A DNA stretch of 27,844 nucleotides, taken from IMG/VR virus record IMGVR_UViG_3300042731_001865, positions 1 to 27,844 of that record, one strand, 5' to 3'. The translations under genes and the position numbers were made by a program. This document shows positions 8,263 through 13,680 of the stretch, in pieces. This stretch comes from a virus. Under the pieces are notes generated by a model, which ran no database searches, was not told the DNA's origin, and saw only the letters and a list, made by a program, of their open reading frames with translations. How positions within the stretch are numbered: the first letter of the stretch is position 1; each line of letters begins with the position of its first letter.

Positions 8263-8562
8263 ATGTGGACAGATTCCGATAAGCGTCTCGCTAAGGACAA
8301 GTACAGCATCACAATTTATAATGCTGACTGCGCCAAAAGTGCCGCTAATGATAAGAGTCTGCCCACAAGTGCTTACCTTGTGACATATAAGATTGATGCA
8401 CAGACAAAATATGACATTGTGATGGCACAAAAGTGCGTAAACATCTTCGACTTTTATTGGGATCACCTTAGGAGTGACCTAATCAGTATTGCATGGACCG
8501 AGGGCACAGTGAACCCCAAGATGTGGGGGTACACCTGTCCAGAGAACAAGAAGAAAAAATAA
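8263..8562 (+). CDS. Conserved hypothetical protein
   Basis: This 99-residue protein starts MWTDSDKRLAKDKYSI. The frame is open further upstream, but the ATG at 8263 has a good Shine-Dalgarno (AAGGAG at 8251-8256), while an earlier start at 8176 would overlap the previous gene by 77 bases without one. The protein mixes beta strands (YSITIYN, AYLVTYKI) with a helix around VNIFDFYWDHL and ends in a lysine tail. No family is recognised. Its stop codon forms the first bases of the RNA structure that follows. Confidence 0.65.
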   Translation: MWTDSDKRLAKDKYSITIYNADCAKSAANDKSLPTSAYLVTYKIDAQTKYDIVMAQKCVNIFDFYWDHLRSDLISIAWTEGTVNPKMWGYTCPENKKKK

Positions 8563-8625
8563 TACCTGAAACCAAAATCGACTTTTTGTTTCAAATATTC
8601 GGGAAAAAAAATCCCAGGTATTTTT
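8562..8625 (+). terminator. Branched RNA structure with U-run, possible terminator
   Basis: ATACCT (8562-8567) pairs with AGGTAT (8616-8621) and encloses two hairpins. The first is 8568-8577 with 8583-8592 (10 positions, one C-T mismatch, loop TCGAC). The second is GGGA (8601-8604) with TCCC (8612-8615) around seven A residues. Both hairpins abut the closing stem with no unpaired base, which predicts a three-way junction. Five T residues follow at 8621-8625, so termination is plausible, but this is not a standard simple hairpin. Confidence 0.45.
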
Positions 8626-8671
8626 GGGTTCTTAAGGTTTTTTAAAATTGTATCGTAAGTTACAGAATTAG

Positions 8672-8700
8672 TTGACTAAATAAGGCATGTGGTCTATAAT
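8672..8700 (+). promoter_or_regulatory. Consensus-like sigma70 promoter
   Basis: TTGACT (8672-8677), a 17-base spacer and TATAAT (8695-8700) make a near-perfect host-type promoter. Transcription would start about 8707 and read the small-gene block that begins at 8719. It overlaps the region some might assign to an earlier GTG start of that gene, which argues for the later ATG. Confidence 0.8.
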
Positions 8701-8718
8701 AGACCTGTCGTTCATCTC

Positions 8719-8919
8719 ATGCTCAGTATCTTACTGGCATTGACCCTTGCCCATCATGCTGACGACAACCCTTACGGGTGGCACATGTCGTGTGAAAGGT
8801 TCTTACAGAGACGAATAGAGATCCAAATGGATTCTAACCTAGACCAACGGTCTAAGTGGAATTTGATAGGATATCTTAAGTCAAAAGTAGAAGGTCAATG
8901 TGACGGGACACTTACATGA
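8719..8919 (+). CDS. Small protein with N-terminal hydrophobic segment
   Basis: This 66-residue protein starts MLSILLALTLAHHADDNPYGW. A short hydrophobic stretch of about ten residues resembles a signal peptide or anchor. The rest is helical and charged (CERFLQRRIEIQMDSNLDQRSKWNLIGYL) with two cysteines. The ATG at 8719 is chosen because the promoter -10 box covers the alternative upstream GTG. The 5' leader would be only about a dozen bases and has no clear Shine-Dalgarno. I recall similar small proteins in T4-like cyanophages; the function is unknown. Confidence 0.68.
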   Translation: MLSILLALTLAHHADDNPYGWHMSCERFLQRRIEIQMDSNLDQRSKWNLIGYLKSKVEGQCDGTLT

Positions 8920-8921
8920 GA

Positions 8922-8943
8922 CGCAAGTAAGTCGCGGAACGGA
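8922..8943 (+). repeat. Intergenic motif copy 1 (CGCAA-N9-GGAACGG)
   Basis: CGCAA at 8922-8926 is followed after nine bases by GGAACGGAG. The same arrangement recurs at 9104. It lies between two tiny genes, just upstream of the ATG at 8955. Confidence 0.45.
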
Positions 8944-8954
8944 GCGTTCACCCC

Positions 8955-9116
8955 ATGTTAGAGATACTTCTATATGCAGGTATTGCCTGCCCAGATGCTG
9001 ATGCTTTGATCCTTCGGATTCAGAAACATGAGTATATGGAACCAGAAGTTAAACTCGAGCTGGTTGAGACCGTAAAGGACTCTGTACCAGAGTGTTATTG
9101 GGGCGCAAACGACTGA
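8955..9116 (+). CDS. Conserved cyanophage mini-protein
   Basis: This 53-residue protein starts MLEILLYAGIACPDADALI and ends with PECYWGAND. It is acidic and helical with two cysteines. It is read directly from the sequence: ATG at 8955, 53 codons, TGA at 9114-9116. I recall similar short proteins as common hypotheticals in T4-like cyanophages, which supports a real gene despite its size. No function is known. It lies between the two copies of the CGCAA-N9-GGAACGG motif; the second copy overlaps its stop codon. Confidence 0.65.
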   Translation: MLEILLYAGIACPDADALILRIQKHEYMEPEVKLELVETVKDSVPECYWGAND

Positions 9117-9126
9117 AGGAACGGGG
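9104..9126 (+). repeat. Intergenic motif copy 2 (CGCAA-N9-GGAACGG)
   Basis: CGCAA at 9104-9108 and GGAACGGGG from 9118 have the same nine-base spacing as the copy at 8922. Here the left half is inside the end of the 53-residue gene. Confidence 0.45.
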
Positions 9127-9159
9127 ATTAAAACCCTCTAGTATTTCAGGAGTAAACAA

Positions 9160-9330
9160 ATGCTGAACACACTTAACATCATCAAAAAGCAGATTGAAAA
9201 AGCATCTGCACTTCACGACGCACAAATTAGTCATACTGCATATCGTGGTGTTGACTATGATGTAAATTGTGCAACATCAAAAGAAGTTCACGGTACTTTC
9301 TGCTACCGTGGTCACCTTTACAATAAGTGA
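9160..9330 (+). CDS. DUF4278-like mini-protein
   Basis: This 56-residue protein starts MLNTLNIIKKQIEKASALHD. A helix is followed by TAYRGVDYD (near residue 27) and FCYRGHLY at the C-terminus. The paired YRGxxY signature is typical of the DUF4278 family, which is common in cyanobacteria and their phages. A good Shine-Dalgarno (CAGGAGT) precedes the ATG. The function is unknown. The family link supports a cyanobacterial host. Confidence 0.7.
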   Translation: MLNTLNIIKKQIEKASALHDAQISHTAYRGVDYDVNCATSKEVHGTFCYRGHLYNK

Positions 9331-9337
9331 GGGTGTC

Positions 9338-9436
9338 ATGCAAGCATTACAGGTAGCGGGTTTCGGAACCCTCTTCAGTATTGTTTTCATTGGACTTCTT
9401 TACGGCGAACTCATTCTTTTAAATAAGTTTGAGTGA
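9338..9436 (+). CDS. Tiny membrane peptide
   Basis: This 32-residue peptide (MQALQVAGFGTLFS...LLNKFE) is almost entirely one hydrophobic helix (residues ~6-28) with a short charged end. GAGGGTG precedes the ATG at a suitable distance, and the gene ends just before a strong terminator, so it closes this transcription unit. It probably inserts in the host membrane. No family is recognised with certainty. Confidence 0.55.
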   Translation: MQALQVAGFGTLFSIVFIGLLYGELILLNKFE

Positions 9437-9444
9437 GACATAAG

Positions 9445-9472
9445 AGAGAGGTTAACAAACCTCTCTTTTTTT
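9445..9472 (+). terminator. Rho-independent terminator
   Basis: A perfect 9-bp stem, AGAGAGGTT (9445-9453) with AACCTCTCT (9458-9466), has a four-base AACA loop and runs into seven T residues. It ends the small-gene block starting at 8719. Confidence 0.88.
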
Positions 9473-9524
9473 GTACTTATGTGTAAAATTTGCAAATGTT
9501 AGTAAATTAACACAAACTGTGCTA

Positions 9525-9530
9525 TATAAT
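9525..9530 (+). promoter_or_regulatory. Probable -10 box
   Basis: TATAAT within TGCTATATAAT lies just after a strong terminator and before the next gene, where a promoter is expected. No convincing -35 hexamer is at 16-18 bases, so the call is tentative. Confidence 0.45.
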
Positions 9531-9601
9531 ACAGAATTAAGGATAACCATTATGCTCTGATCTTGTTTTTTTCATTATGGCTGAAACACTGCGAGAGTGA
9601 C

Positions 9602-9769
9602 ATGCACAATTTCCCTATAAACCAATTAGCAGAGTGGAAAAAGTTTGAGAAAACATGTGAACGGTCTACAGAGGATATAGACCTTATCAACGACTATTTC
9701 GACTGTCTAATTGAGTGCGACGACAAGCAATCAATTTGCAAAAAAGTATGTAGAGATCTACTAAATTAA
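9602..9769 (+). CDS. Small protein with twin CX3C motif
   Basis: This 55-residue protein starts MHNFPINQLAEWKKFEK. The frame is open back to a TTG at 9563, but the ATG at 9602 is the first standard start and removes a poorly conserved-looking lead. The C-terminal half has CLIEC and CKKVC separated by six residues, plus one upstream Cys, a pattern suited to a helical hairpin held by disulfides or by metal. I recall similar short Cys-rich proteins in cyanophages. The function is unknown. It is bracketed by a promoter and a strong terminator, so it is a single-gene transcript. Confidence 0.65.
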   Translation: MHNFPINQLAEWKKFEKTCERSTEDIDLINDYFDCLIECDDKQSICKKVCRDLLN

Positions 9770-9777
9770 GCGCAGAC

Positions 9778-9803
9778 GGCGGGATTGATCATCCCGCCTT
9801 TTT
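9778..9803 (+). terminator. Rho-independent terminator
   Basis: An 8-bp GC-rich stem, GGCGGGAT (9778-9785) with ATCCCGCC (9791-9798), has loop TGATC and five T residues after it. It ends the CX3C-protein gene. Confidence 0.9.
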
Positions 9804-9821
9804 CGTGTATAATGATAAATA
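9785..9821 (+). promoter_or_regulatory. Sigma70-like promoter overlapping the terminator, plus late-type box
   Basis: TTGATC (9785-9790), a 17-base spacer and TATAAT (9808-9813) form a reasonable host-type promoter whose -35 lies in the terminator loop. GATAAATA (9814-9821) matches the NATAAATA late motif of T4-like cyanophages. Both could drive the gene at 9837. Confidence 0.5.
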
Positions 9822-9836
9822 TCCTTTAAACGGACC

Positions 9837-10004
9837 ATGGATAAAGAAAAACTAAAACTCATCGTCAGGAATCTAAAGTCCTTGGTCGAAGTTCTAGAAT
9901 CTGAGGTTTATTCAGATAAGGAGTCATATGTCCACCCCAACAAAAGGGGTCATTTAGGGGATTATGACGAAATTTGGGACGATGACGATGGCTACCCCGA
10001 TTAA
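9837..10004 (+). CDS. Conserved cyanophage acidic mini-protein
   Basis: This 55-residue protein starts MDKEKLKLIVRNLKSLVEVL, a helical leucine-rich start, and ends in an acidic tail with WDDDDGYPD. The ATG follows a promoter region by a short leader. I recall the same N-terminal helix and YPD ending in T4-like cyanophage hypotheticals, so it is likely real. It is followed one base later by the next small gene, suggesting coupled translation. The function is unknown. Confidence 0.68.
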   Translation: MDKEKLKLIVRNLKSLVEVLESEVYSDKESYVHPNKRGHLGDYDEIWDDDDGYPD

Positions 10005-10005
10005 C

Positions 10006-10182
10006 ATGCGCTACAAAGAGACCATAAAGTTAACAAAAAAGGCACTTAAACAACCTTGGATGTATTCTGAGGAAGAGTTAATGTATATGCGTAAGCAACT
10101 AAAACTTGCTAAGCGCAGTTTAAAATTGAAACAGATGAGGAAGAATGAAAGTAAGTCTGATCCAAGTAACCCCGAATCCTGA
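10006..10182 (+). CDS. Small basic helical protein
   Basis: This 58-residue Lys-rich protein starts MRYKETIKLTKKALKQPW and is predicted to be helical (MYSEEELMYMRKQLKLAKRSLKLKQ). Starts at 9964 and 9988 are also in frame, but the ATG at 10006 comes right after the previous stop and matches where the recalled cyanophage homologues begin. It overlaps thyX by 38 bases. The basic helices could suit nucleic-acid binding, which is only a guess. Confidence 0.6.
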   Translation: MRYKETIKLTKKALKQPWMYSEEELMYMRKQLKLAKRSLKLKQMRKNESKSDPSNPES

Positions 10183-10783
10183 AGAAACGATGGCGTATGT
10201 CGCCAGAGTCTCAAATCCACAAAATCAGGAAAATCCTAATTATGCTAAATTGCTCGGATATTGTATTAAACACGGACATTGGTCTGTGTTCGAGCAGGCA
10301 TTTATGACACTGGAGATTGAGACTACTAGGGGACTGGCAGCTCAAATTTTGCGTCACCGTAGCTTCACATATCAAGAGTTTTCCCAACGGTATGCTGACA
10401 GTTCTATGCTGGCAGATGAGATCCCTTTGTTCGATCTTCGTCGTCAGGATACAAAGAATCGTCAGAACTCTATTGATGATATTGATCCATTCATTAAGCA
10501 GGAGTTTGAGATCAAGATTAAGAAGCATTTTGAGGACGCTATGCGCCTCTACAAGGAGATGTTAGACGCTAATATCGCAAAGGAGTGCTCTAGGTTCGTA
10601 TTGCCCTTAGCAACGCCCACAAGACTCTATATGAGCGGTTCTGTTCGCTCATGGATCCATTATATTACCCTGAGATCTGCAAATGGTACTCAGAAGGAAC
10701 ATATGGATATTGCTAACGAATGTAAGCGTATTTTTACCGAACAATTCCCTACAGTTGCCGAGGCACTGGAGTGGTCTAAATAA
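10145..10783 (+). CDS. thyX: Flavin-dependent thymidylate synthase ThyX
   Basis: This 212-residue protein has the ThyX signature RHRX7S as R70-H71-R72 ... S80 (RHRSFTYQEFS), followed by QRY. The enzyme makes dTMP from dUMP using methylene-tetrahydrofolate, FAD and NADPH, so it supplies thymidine for phage DNA synthesis. The length is normal for the family. A GAGGA Shine-Dalgarno precedes the ATG inside the preceding gene. ThyX is common in T4-like cyanophages, where it replaces the ThyA of T4. Confidence 0.95.
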   Translation: MKVSLIQVTPNPEETMAYVARVSNPQNQENPNYAKLLGYCIKHGHWSVFEQAFMTLEIETTRGLAAQILRHRSFTYQEFSQRYADSSMLADEIPLFDLRRQDTKNRQNSIDDIDPFIKQEFEIKIKKHFEDAMRLYKEMLDANIAKECSRFVLPLATPTRLYMSGSVRSWIHYITLRSANGTQKEHMDIANECKRIFTEQFPTVAEALEWSK

Positions 10784-10803
10784 TATTGTCCTGGATTTAT
10801 AAC

Positions 10804-11046
10804 ATGCCTCTATATCCTGTAAAGAATTTGAAAACGGGTGAAACACAAGAATTAGTGCTGTCTATCGCCCAATACGAAGAGTGGAAAAAAGAAAATCCCG
10901 ATTGGGATAAAGATTGGTCGAAAGGATGTGCGATGCCTGGCGAAGCTGGGGATTGGCGGAACAAGTTAGACGGCGGGTGGAACGAAGTGCTCGATAGAGC
11001 ATCTCGTTCGCCTGGATCCCAGGTGCGTAAATTCAACAACTACTAG
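10804..11046 (+). CDS. Conserved cyanophage hypothetical protein
   Basis: This 80-residue protein starts MPLYPVKNLKTGETQELVL. The frame opens at a TTG at 10786, but the ATG at 10804 gives the N-terminus expected for this type. Tryptophan-rich motifs (EEWKKENPDWDKDWSKGC, GGWNEVLDRAS) and a single Cys are its hallmarks. I recall it widely in T4-like cyanophages between thyX/phoH-type genes. The start resembles a short beta hairpin seen in FmdB-type zinc ribbons, but the needed cysteines are missing. The function is unknown. Confidence 0.7.
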   Translation: MPLYPVKNLKTGETQELVLSIAQYEEWKKENPDWDKDWSKGCAMPGEAGDWRNKLDGGWNEVLDRASRSPGSQVRKFNNY

Positions 11047-11052
11047 AAACCT

Positions 11053-11805
11053 ATGCCCAGAAGGAAGAAGTCTTTAGAGCCCATTGGTATCGGCATGAGT
11101 GCTAAGCAGATGAGGCGTAAAAAACCAATCAACACTGATCTTCTTGTTGACATTGCGCCATTAACAGACAATCAAGAAACATTATTTAAAGACTACTCTC
11201 TTGGGAAAAACATCTTTGCATACGGAGCAGCAGGAACTGGCAAAACATTCATTGTTTTGTATAATGCTCTGAGAGATGTTCTTGATGAAAACTCTCCTTA
11301 CAATAAAATCTATATTGTAAGGTCTCTAGTCTCTACTAGAGAGATTGGTTTCCTGCCTGGTGACCATGAGGACAAATCTGCACTTTACCAGATTCCTTAT
11401 AAGAATATGGTGAAGTATATGTTTGAGATGCCTACAGATTCTGATTTTGAAATGCTGTACGGTAATCTTAAAACCCAGGAAACTATTTCGTTCTGGTCTA
11501 CATCATTCATTCGTGGCACAACACTCGACGATGCAATTATTATCGTTGATGAATGTCAAAACTTGAATTTTCATGAACTAGATAGTATAATTACAAGAGT
11601 CGGTGAGAATACGAAGATCCACTTCTGTGGTGACGCTACTCAGACTGATCTTACAAAGACATATGAGCGCAACGGTATTCTCGACTTTATGAAGATTCTG
11701 GAGCAAATGCCATCATTTGCATCCATTGAATTTGGTGTAGAAGACATCGTTCGTTCTGGTCTTTGTAAGGAATATCTCGCAACTAAATTGGCACTCGGTA
11801 TGTAA
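11053..11805 (+). CDS. phoH: PhoH-like P-loop ATPase
   Basis: This 250-residue protein has Walker A GAAGTGKT (residues 58-65) and Walker B IIIVDECQN with D166 and E167, plus VRSLVSTREIGFLPGD, which is typical of PhoH. HFCGDATQTDL near residue 199 fits the GDxxQxD sensor motif. PhoH proteins are RNA/DNA-stimulated ATPases (helicase-like) and are very common in marine phages. Their role during infection is unresolved; a link to phosphate starvation is historical. The stop codon overlaps the ATG of the exonuclease gene by one base (TAATG). Confidence 0.95.
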   Translation: MPRRKKSLEPIGIGMSAKQMRRKKPINTDLLVDIAPLTDNQETLFKDYSLGKNIFAYGAAGTGKTFIVLYNALRDVLDENSPYNKIYIVRSLVSTREIGFLPGDHEDKSALYQIPYKNMVKYMFEMPTDSDFEMLYGNLKTQETISFWSTSFIRGTTLDDAIIIVDECQNLNFHELDSIITRVGENTKIHFCGDATQTDLTKTYERNGILDFMKILEQMPSFASIEFGVEDIVRSGLCKEYLATKLALGM

Positions 11806-12470
11806 TGTTTAACCATCTTGATATTGAAATCCCTCGCTTACAGAGGGTCACCATTGACGGTGTTCGTTATTATGATACACCTGATAACAAGATGGTTTCT
11901 ATTACCTCTGTTATCAGTCATTATAATAAGGATAAATTCGCAAAGTGGCGGAAAAAAGTAGGGGAAGAGAAGGCAAACGCGATTACTCGCAAAGCGACTA
12001 GTCGGGGCACCGACATGCATACGCTCACGGAGAATTATCTTCTTAATTTGCCTCTCCCTAGAGTAAATCCTCTTCCCGATTTTCTGTTTAAGATTGCTAG
12101 ATCTACCCTTGACAAAATCGACAACATCCATACTCTAGAGGGTTCCCTCTATAGTAAACAACTGGGTGTTGCTGGAACTGTTGACTGTATCGCTGAATAT
12201 GAAGGCGAATTAGCAGTCATTGACTTCAAAACATCAAAAGAACCTAAACCACGATCTTGGATTGATGGATACTTTGTGCAAGCAGCAGCATATGCCTGCA
12301 TGTATTATGAACTGACAGGCACTCCTGTCAAAAAACTGGTCATTATTATGGCATGTGAGAATGGTGAGTGCGTTGTCTATGAGGAGCGTGACAAGTTGAA
12401 GTATATGAAACTTCTTGTTACCTATATCAAAACCTTCCTAGAATACCACTTACAACTCCATGGAAAATGA
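11805..12470 (+). CDS. PD-(D/E)XK exonuclease, MGME1/RecB-like
   Basis: This 221-residue protein has nuclease core residues in order: RGTDMHTLTENYL (H72, E76), E112, GTVD (D127), IDFKT (D140, K142) and the QAAAYA helix (Q159). That layout is the RecB/Cas4/MGME1 family of metal-dependent single-strand exonucleases. In T4-like cyanophages a protein of this kind lies between phoH and gp33 and is annotated as an exonuclease. It may act in recombination or in degrading host DNA. It is coupled to phoH upstream and overlaps gp33 downstream by 11 bases. Confidence 0.88.
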   Translation: MFNHLDIEIPRLQRVTIDGVRYYDTPDNKMVSITSVISHYNKDKFAKWRKKVGEEKANAITRKATSRGTDMHTLTENYLLNLPLPRVNPLPDFLFKIARSTLDKIDNIHTLEGSLYSKQLGVAGTVDCIAEYEGELAVIDFKTSKEPKPRSWIDGYFVQAAAYACMYYELTGTPVKKLVIIMACENGECVVYEERDKLKYMKLLVTYIKTFLEYHLQLHGK

Positions 12471-12714
12471 ATTTACTCAAGCGTTAGGACAAAAATTTAT
12501 GAACCCAGCAAAGTTTGCGCTGGAGATTGAACAGATTGTTCTAAATGAGAAACTTAATTATATTGATGCTATCGTCCTCTTTTGTGAAGAGAATAGTATT
12601 GATATCGAGTCAGTCACTAAATTGATCTCTAAACCATTGAAAGAGAAAATTAAATGTGACGCACAACAATTGAATTTCATGAAAAAGACCACTCGTGCAA
12701 AACTACCACTTTGA
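12460..12714 (+). CDS. 33: Late-transcription co-activator gp33
   Basis: This 84-residue helical protein starts MENEFTQALGQKFMNPAKFA and contains LNYIDAIVLFCEENSIDIESV, with a basic C-terminus (MKKTTRAKL). Size, sequence character and position just upstream of gp59 match cyanophage gp33. In T4, gp33 binds host RNA polymerase beta-flap and joins gp55 and the sliding clamp to activate late promoters. Its presence fits the NATAAATA late boxes seen in this window. Its stop overlaps the TTG start of gp59 (TTGA). Confidence 0.8.
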   Translation: MENEFTQALGQKFMNPAKFALEIEQIVLNEKLNYIDAIVLFCEENSIDIESVTKLISKPLKEKIKCDAQQLNFMKKTTRAKLPL

Positions 12715-13292
12715 CACCATACGATTGCTATAGAACTTATCTTGCGGTAAAAAACCATTTTACAAAAGAGAAGTTCGACTTCTTTAAAAGTAATGGTAAA
12801 GCAAGAGCATCTACAGATGCTTTTAATAAGCGTAAAGACAAGTATTTTTTTGAAAAACTAGCACATTATAGAAATGATGTGGAAGTCACAAAATACTTTC
12901 TAGCATATTTCTTAGAAGATAAGTCATGGGTCGGTGATATGGTTCATGATAAGGGTGAGATCTACGACAATTACATGAGTAAGATGTATGATCTAGAGAA
13001 CACTTTTAGAGAGGAGTCTTCTGTTCTTTTTGAGAGCGAAAATCTCCAAAAAGTCTTTGAGTGTAAGACTGGACAGCATCCACCCGTACTTAAAAAGTTC
13101 CTAAACGGAAAAATCAGTATCGAAACCATGGTGATCTATGATAAAATACTGATGTTCTGTAAGGACTACGACAAGACACTGCTAGATCCAGTGTGGGAAA
13201 CCGTATCATTGAAAATTAGGAAGTATAAACCCTTCCTAAATATCGATGTGTTCAAATACAAGACTATATTAAGAGAGGTGATAAATGTCTAA
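12711..13292 (+). CDS. 59: Helicase loader gp59
   Basis: This 193-residue protein starts MTPYDCYRTYLAVKNHF. The start codon is TTG at 12711; no ATG is available upstream, and the conserved TPYxCY beginning requires it. FNKRKDKYFFEKLAHY (near 40) is typical of gp59, the protein that loads the gp41 helicase on gp32-coated forks and recombination intermediates. The rare start plus TTGA overlap with gp33 suggests translation depends on gp33 and keeps gp59 low. It overlaps the next gene by 8 bases. Confidence 0.88.
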   Translation: MTPYDCYRTYLAVKNHFTKEKFDFFKSNGKARASTDAFNKRKDKYFFEKLAHYRNDVEVTKYFLAYFLEDKSWVGDMVHDKGEIYDNYMSKMYDLENTFREESSVLFESENLQKVFECKTGQHPPVLKKFLNGKISIETMVIYDKILMFCKDYDKTLLDPVWETVSLKIRKYKPFLNIDVFKYKTILREVINV

Positions 13293-13626
13293 TTTTTTCG
13301 ACTCTGAACTTGTTCAGGCGGAGATGGAAGAGATCAATGATCTTCAGGCAGAAATTTACAAGGAAGCATTTAGGTTTCCAGAACTCTCTGTTGAAGAAAA
13401 GATTGAACACTTAGAACGGTTGGATTATCTCCTTGAAAAACAGGAGATTCTCTACACCCGTCTAAAACTGTCAGACGACCCCCGCGCTCAGAAAGTTCGT
13501 GACAATGTTCGGGACTCTGCTATAATGATGGGGTTCCCCAAGGACATCGACTGCTCCGTTCTCTTCTCCAATATGAGGAAGACCTTGGATTCAGTTAGAA
13601 AAGGGGTCCTTGACAAGGACAGATGA
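13285..13626 (+). CDS. DUF1825-like protein
   Basis: This 113-residue helical protein starts MSNFFDSELVQAEMEEINDLQ. The FFDSExVQ opening, the central EHLERLDYLLEKQEILYTRLKLSDDP and the final helix match the cyanobacterial family DUF1825. In T4-like cyanophages this gene is characteristically between gp59 and gp32, as here. The function is unknown; the host homologue suggests it may mimic or replace a host protein. The -35 box of the gp32 promoter lies inside its last codons. Confidence 0.8.
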   Translation: MSNFFDSELVQAEMEEINDLQAEIYKEAFRFPELSVEEKIEHLERLDYLLEKQEILYTRLKLSDDPRAQKVRDNVRDSAIMMGFPKDIDCSVLFSNMRKTLDSVRKGVLDKDR

Positions 13627-13639
13627 GTCATCCTATAAT
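13610..13639 (+). promoter_or_regulatory. Consensus sigma70 promoter for gp32
   Basis: TTGACA (13610-13615), an 18-base spacer and TATAAT (13634-13639) are both perfect hexamers. A start near 13646 would give a 35-base A-rich leader before the gp32 ATG. It allows high gp32 expression independent of the upstream genes. Confidence 0.85.
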
Positions 13640-13650
13640 CGACTCGCACA

Positions 13651-13680
13651 GACCAAATCCTAAAAACACAGGCCAAATCT
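13651..13680 (+). repeat. Direct repeat in the gp32 leader
   Basis: GACCAAATCC (13651-13660) and GGCCAAATCT (13671-13680) share eight of ten bases and are exactly 20 bases apart; the second touches the gp32 start codon. It could be a translational operator for gp32 autoregulation, as known for T4 gp32 mRNA, but that is inference. Confidence 0.4.

Noticed and set aside
8689-8718. GTG upstream start for the 66-residue gene
   Set aside because: The -10 box of a strong promoter covers these bases, so transcripts would start after this codon.
9563-9601. TTG upstream start for the twin-CX3C gene
   Set aside because: It would add a hydrophobic lead without a Shine-Dalgarno. The ATG at 9602 is simpler, though the longer form is not excluded.
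8563-9840. Search for tRNA genes in the small-gene block
   Set aside because: No cloverleaf with a TTC-type T-loop and matching acceptor stem was found by eye.
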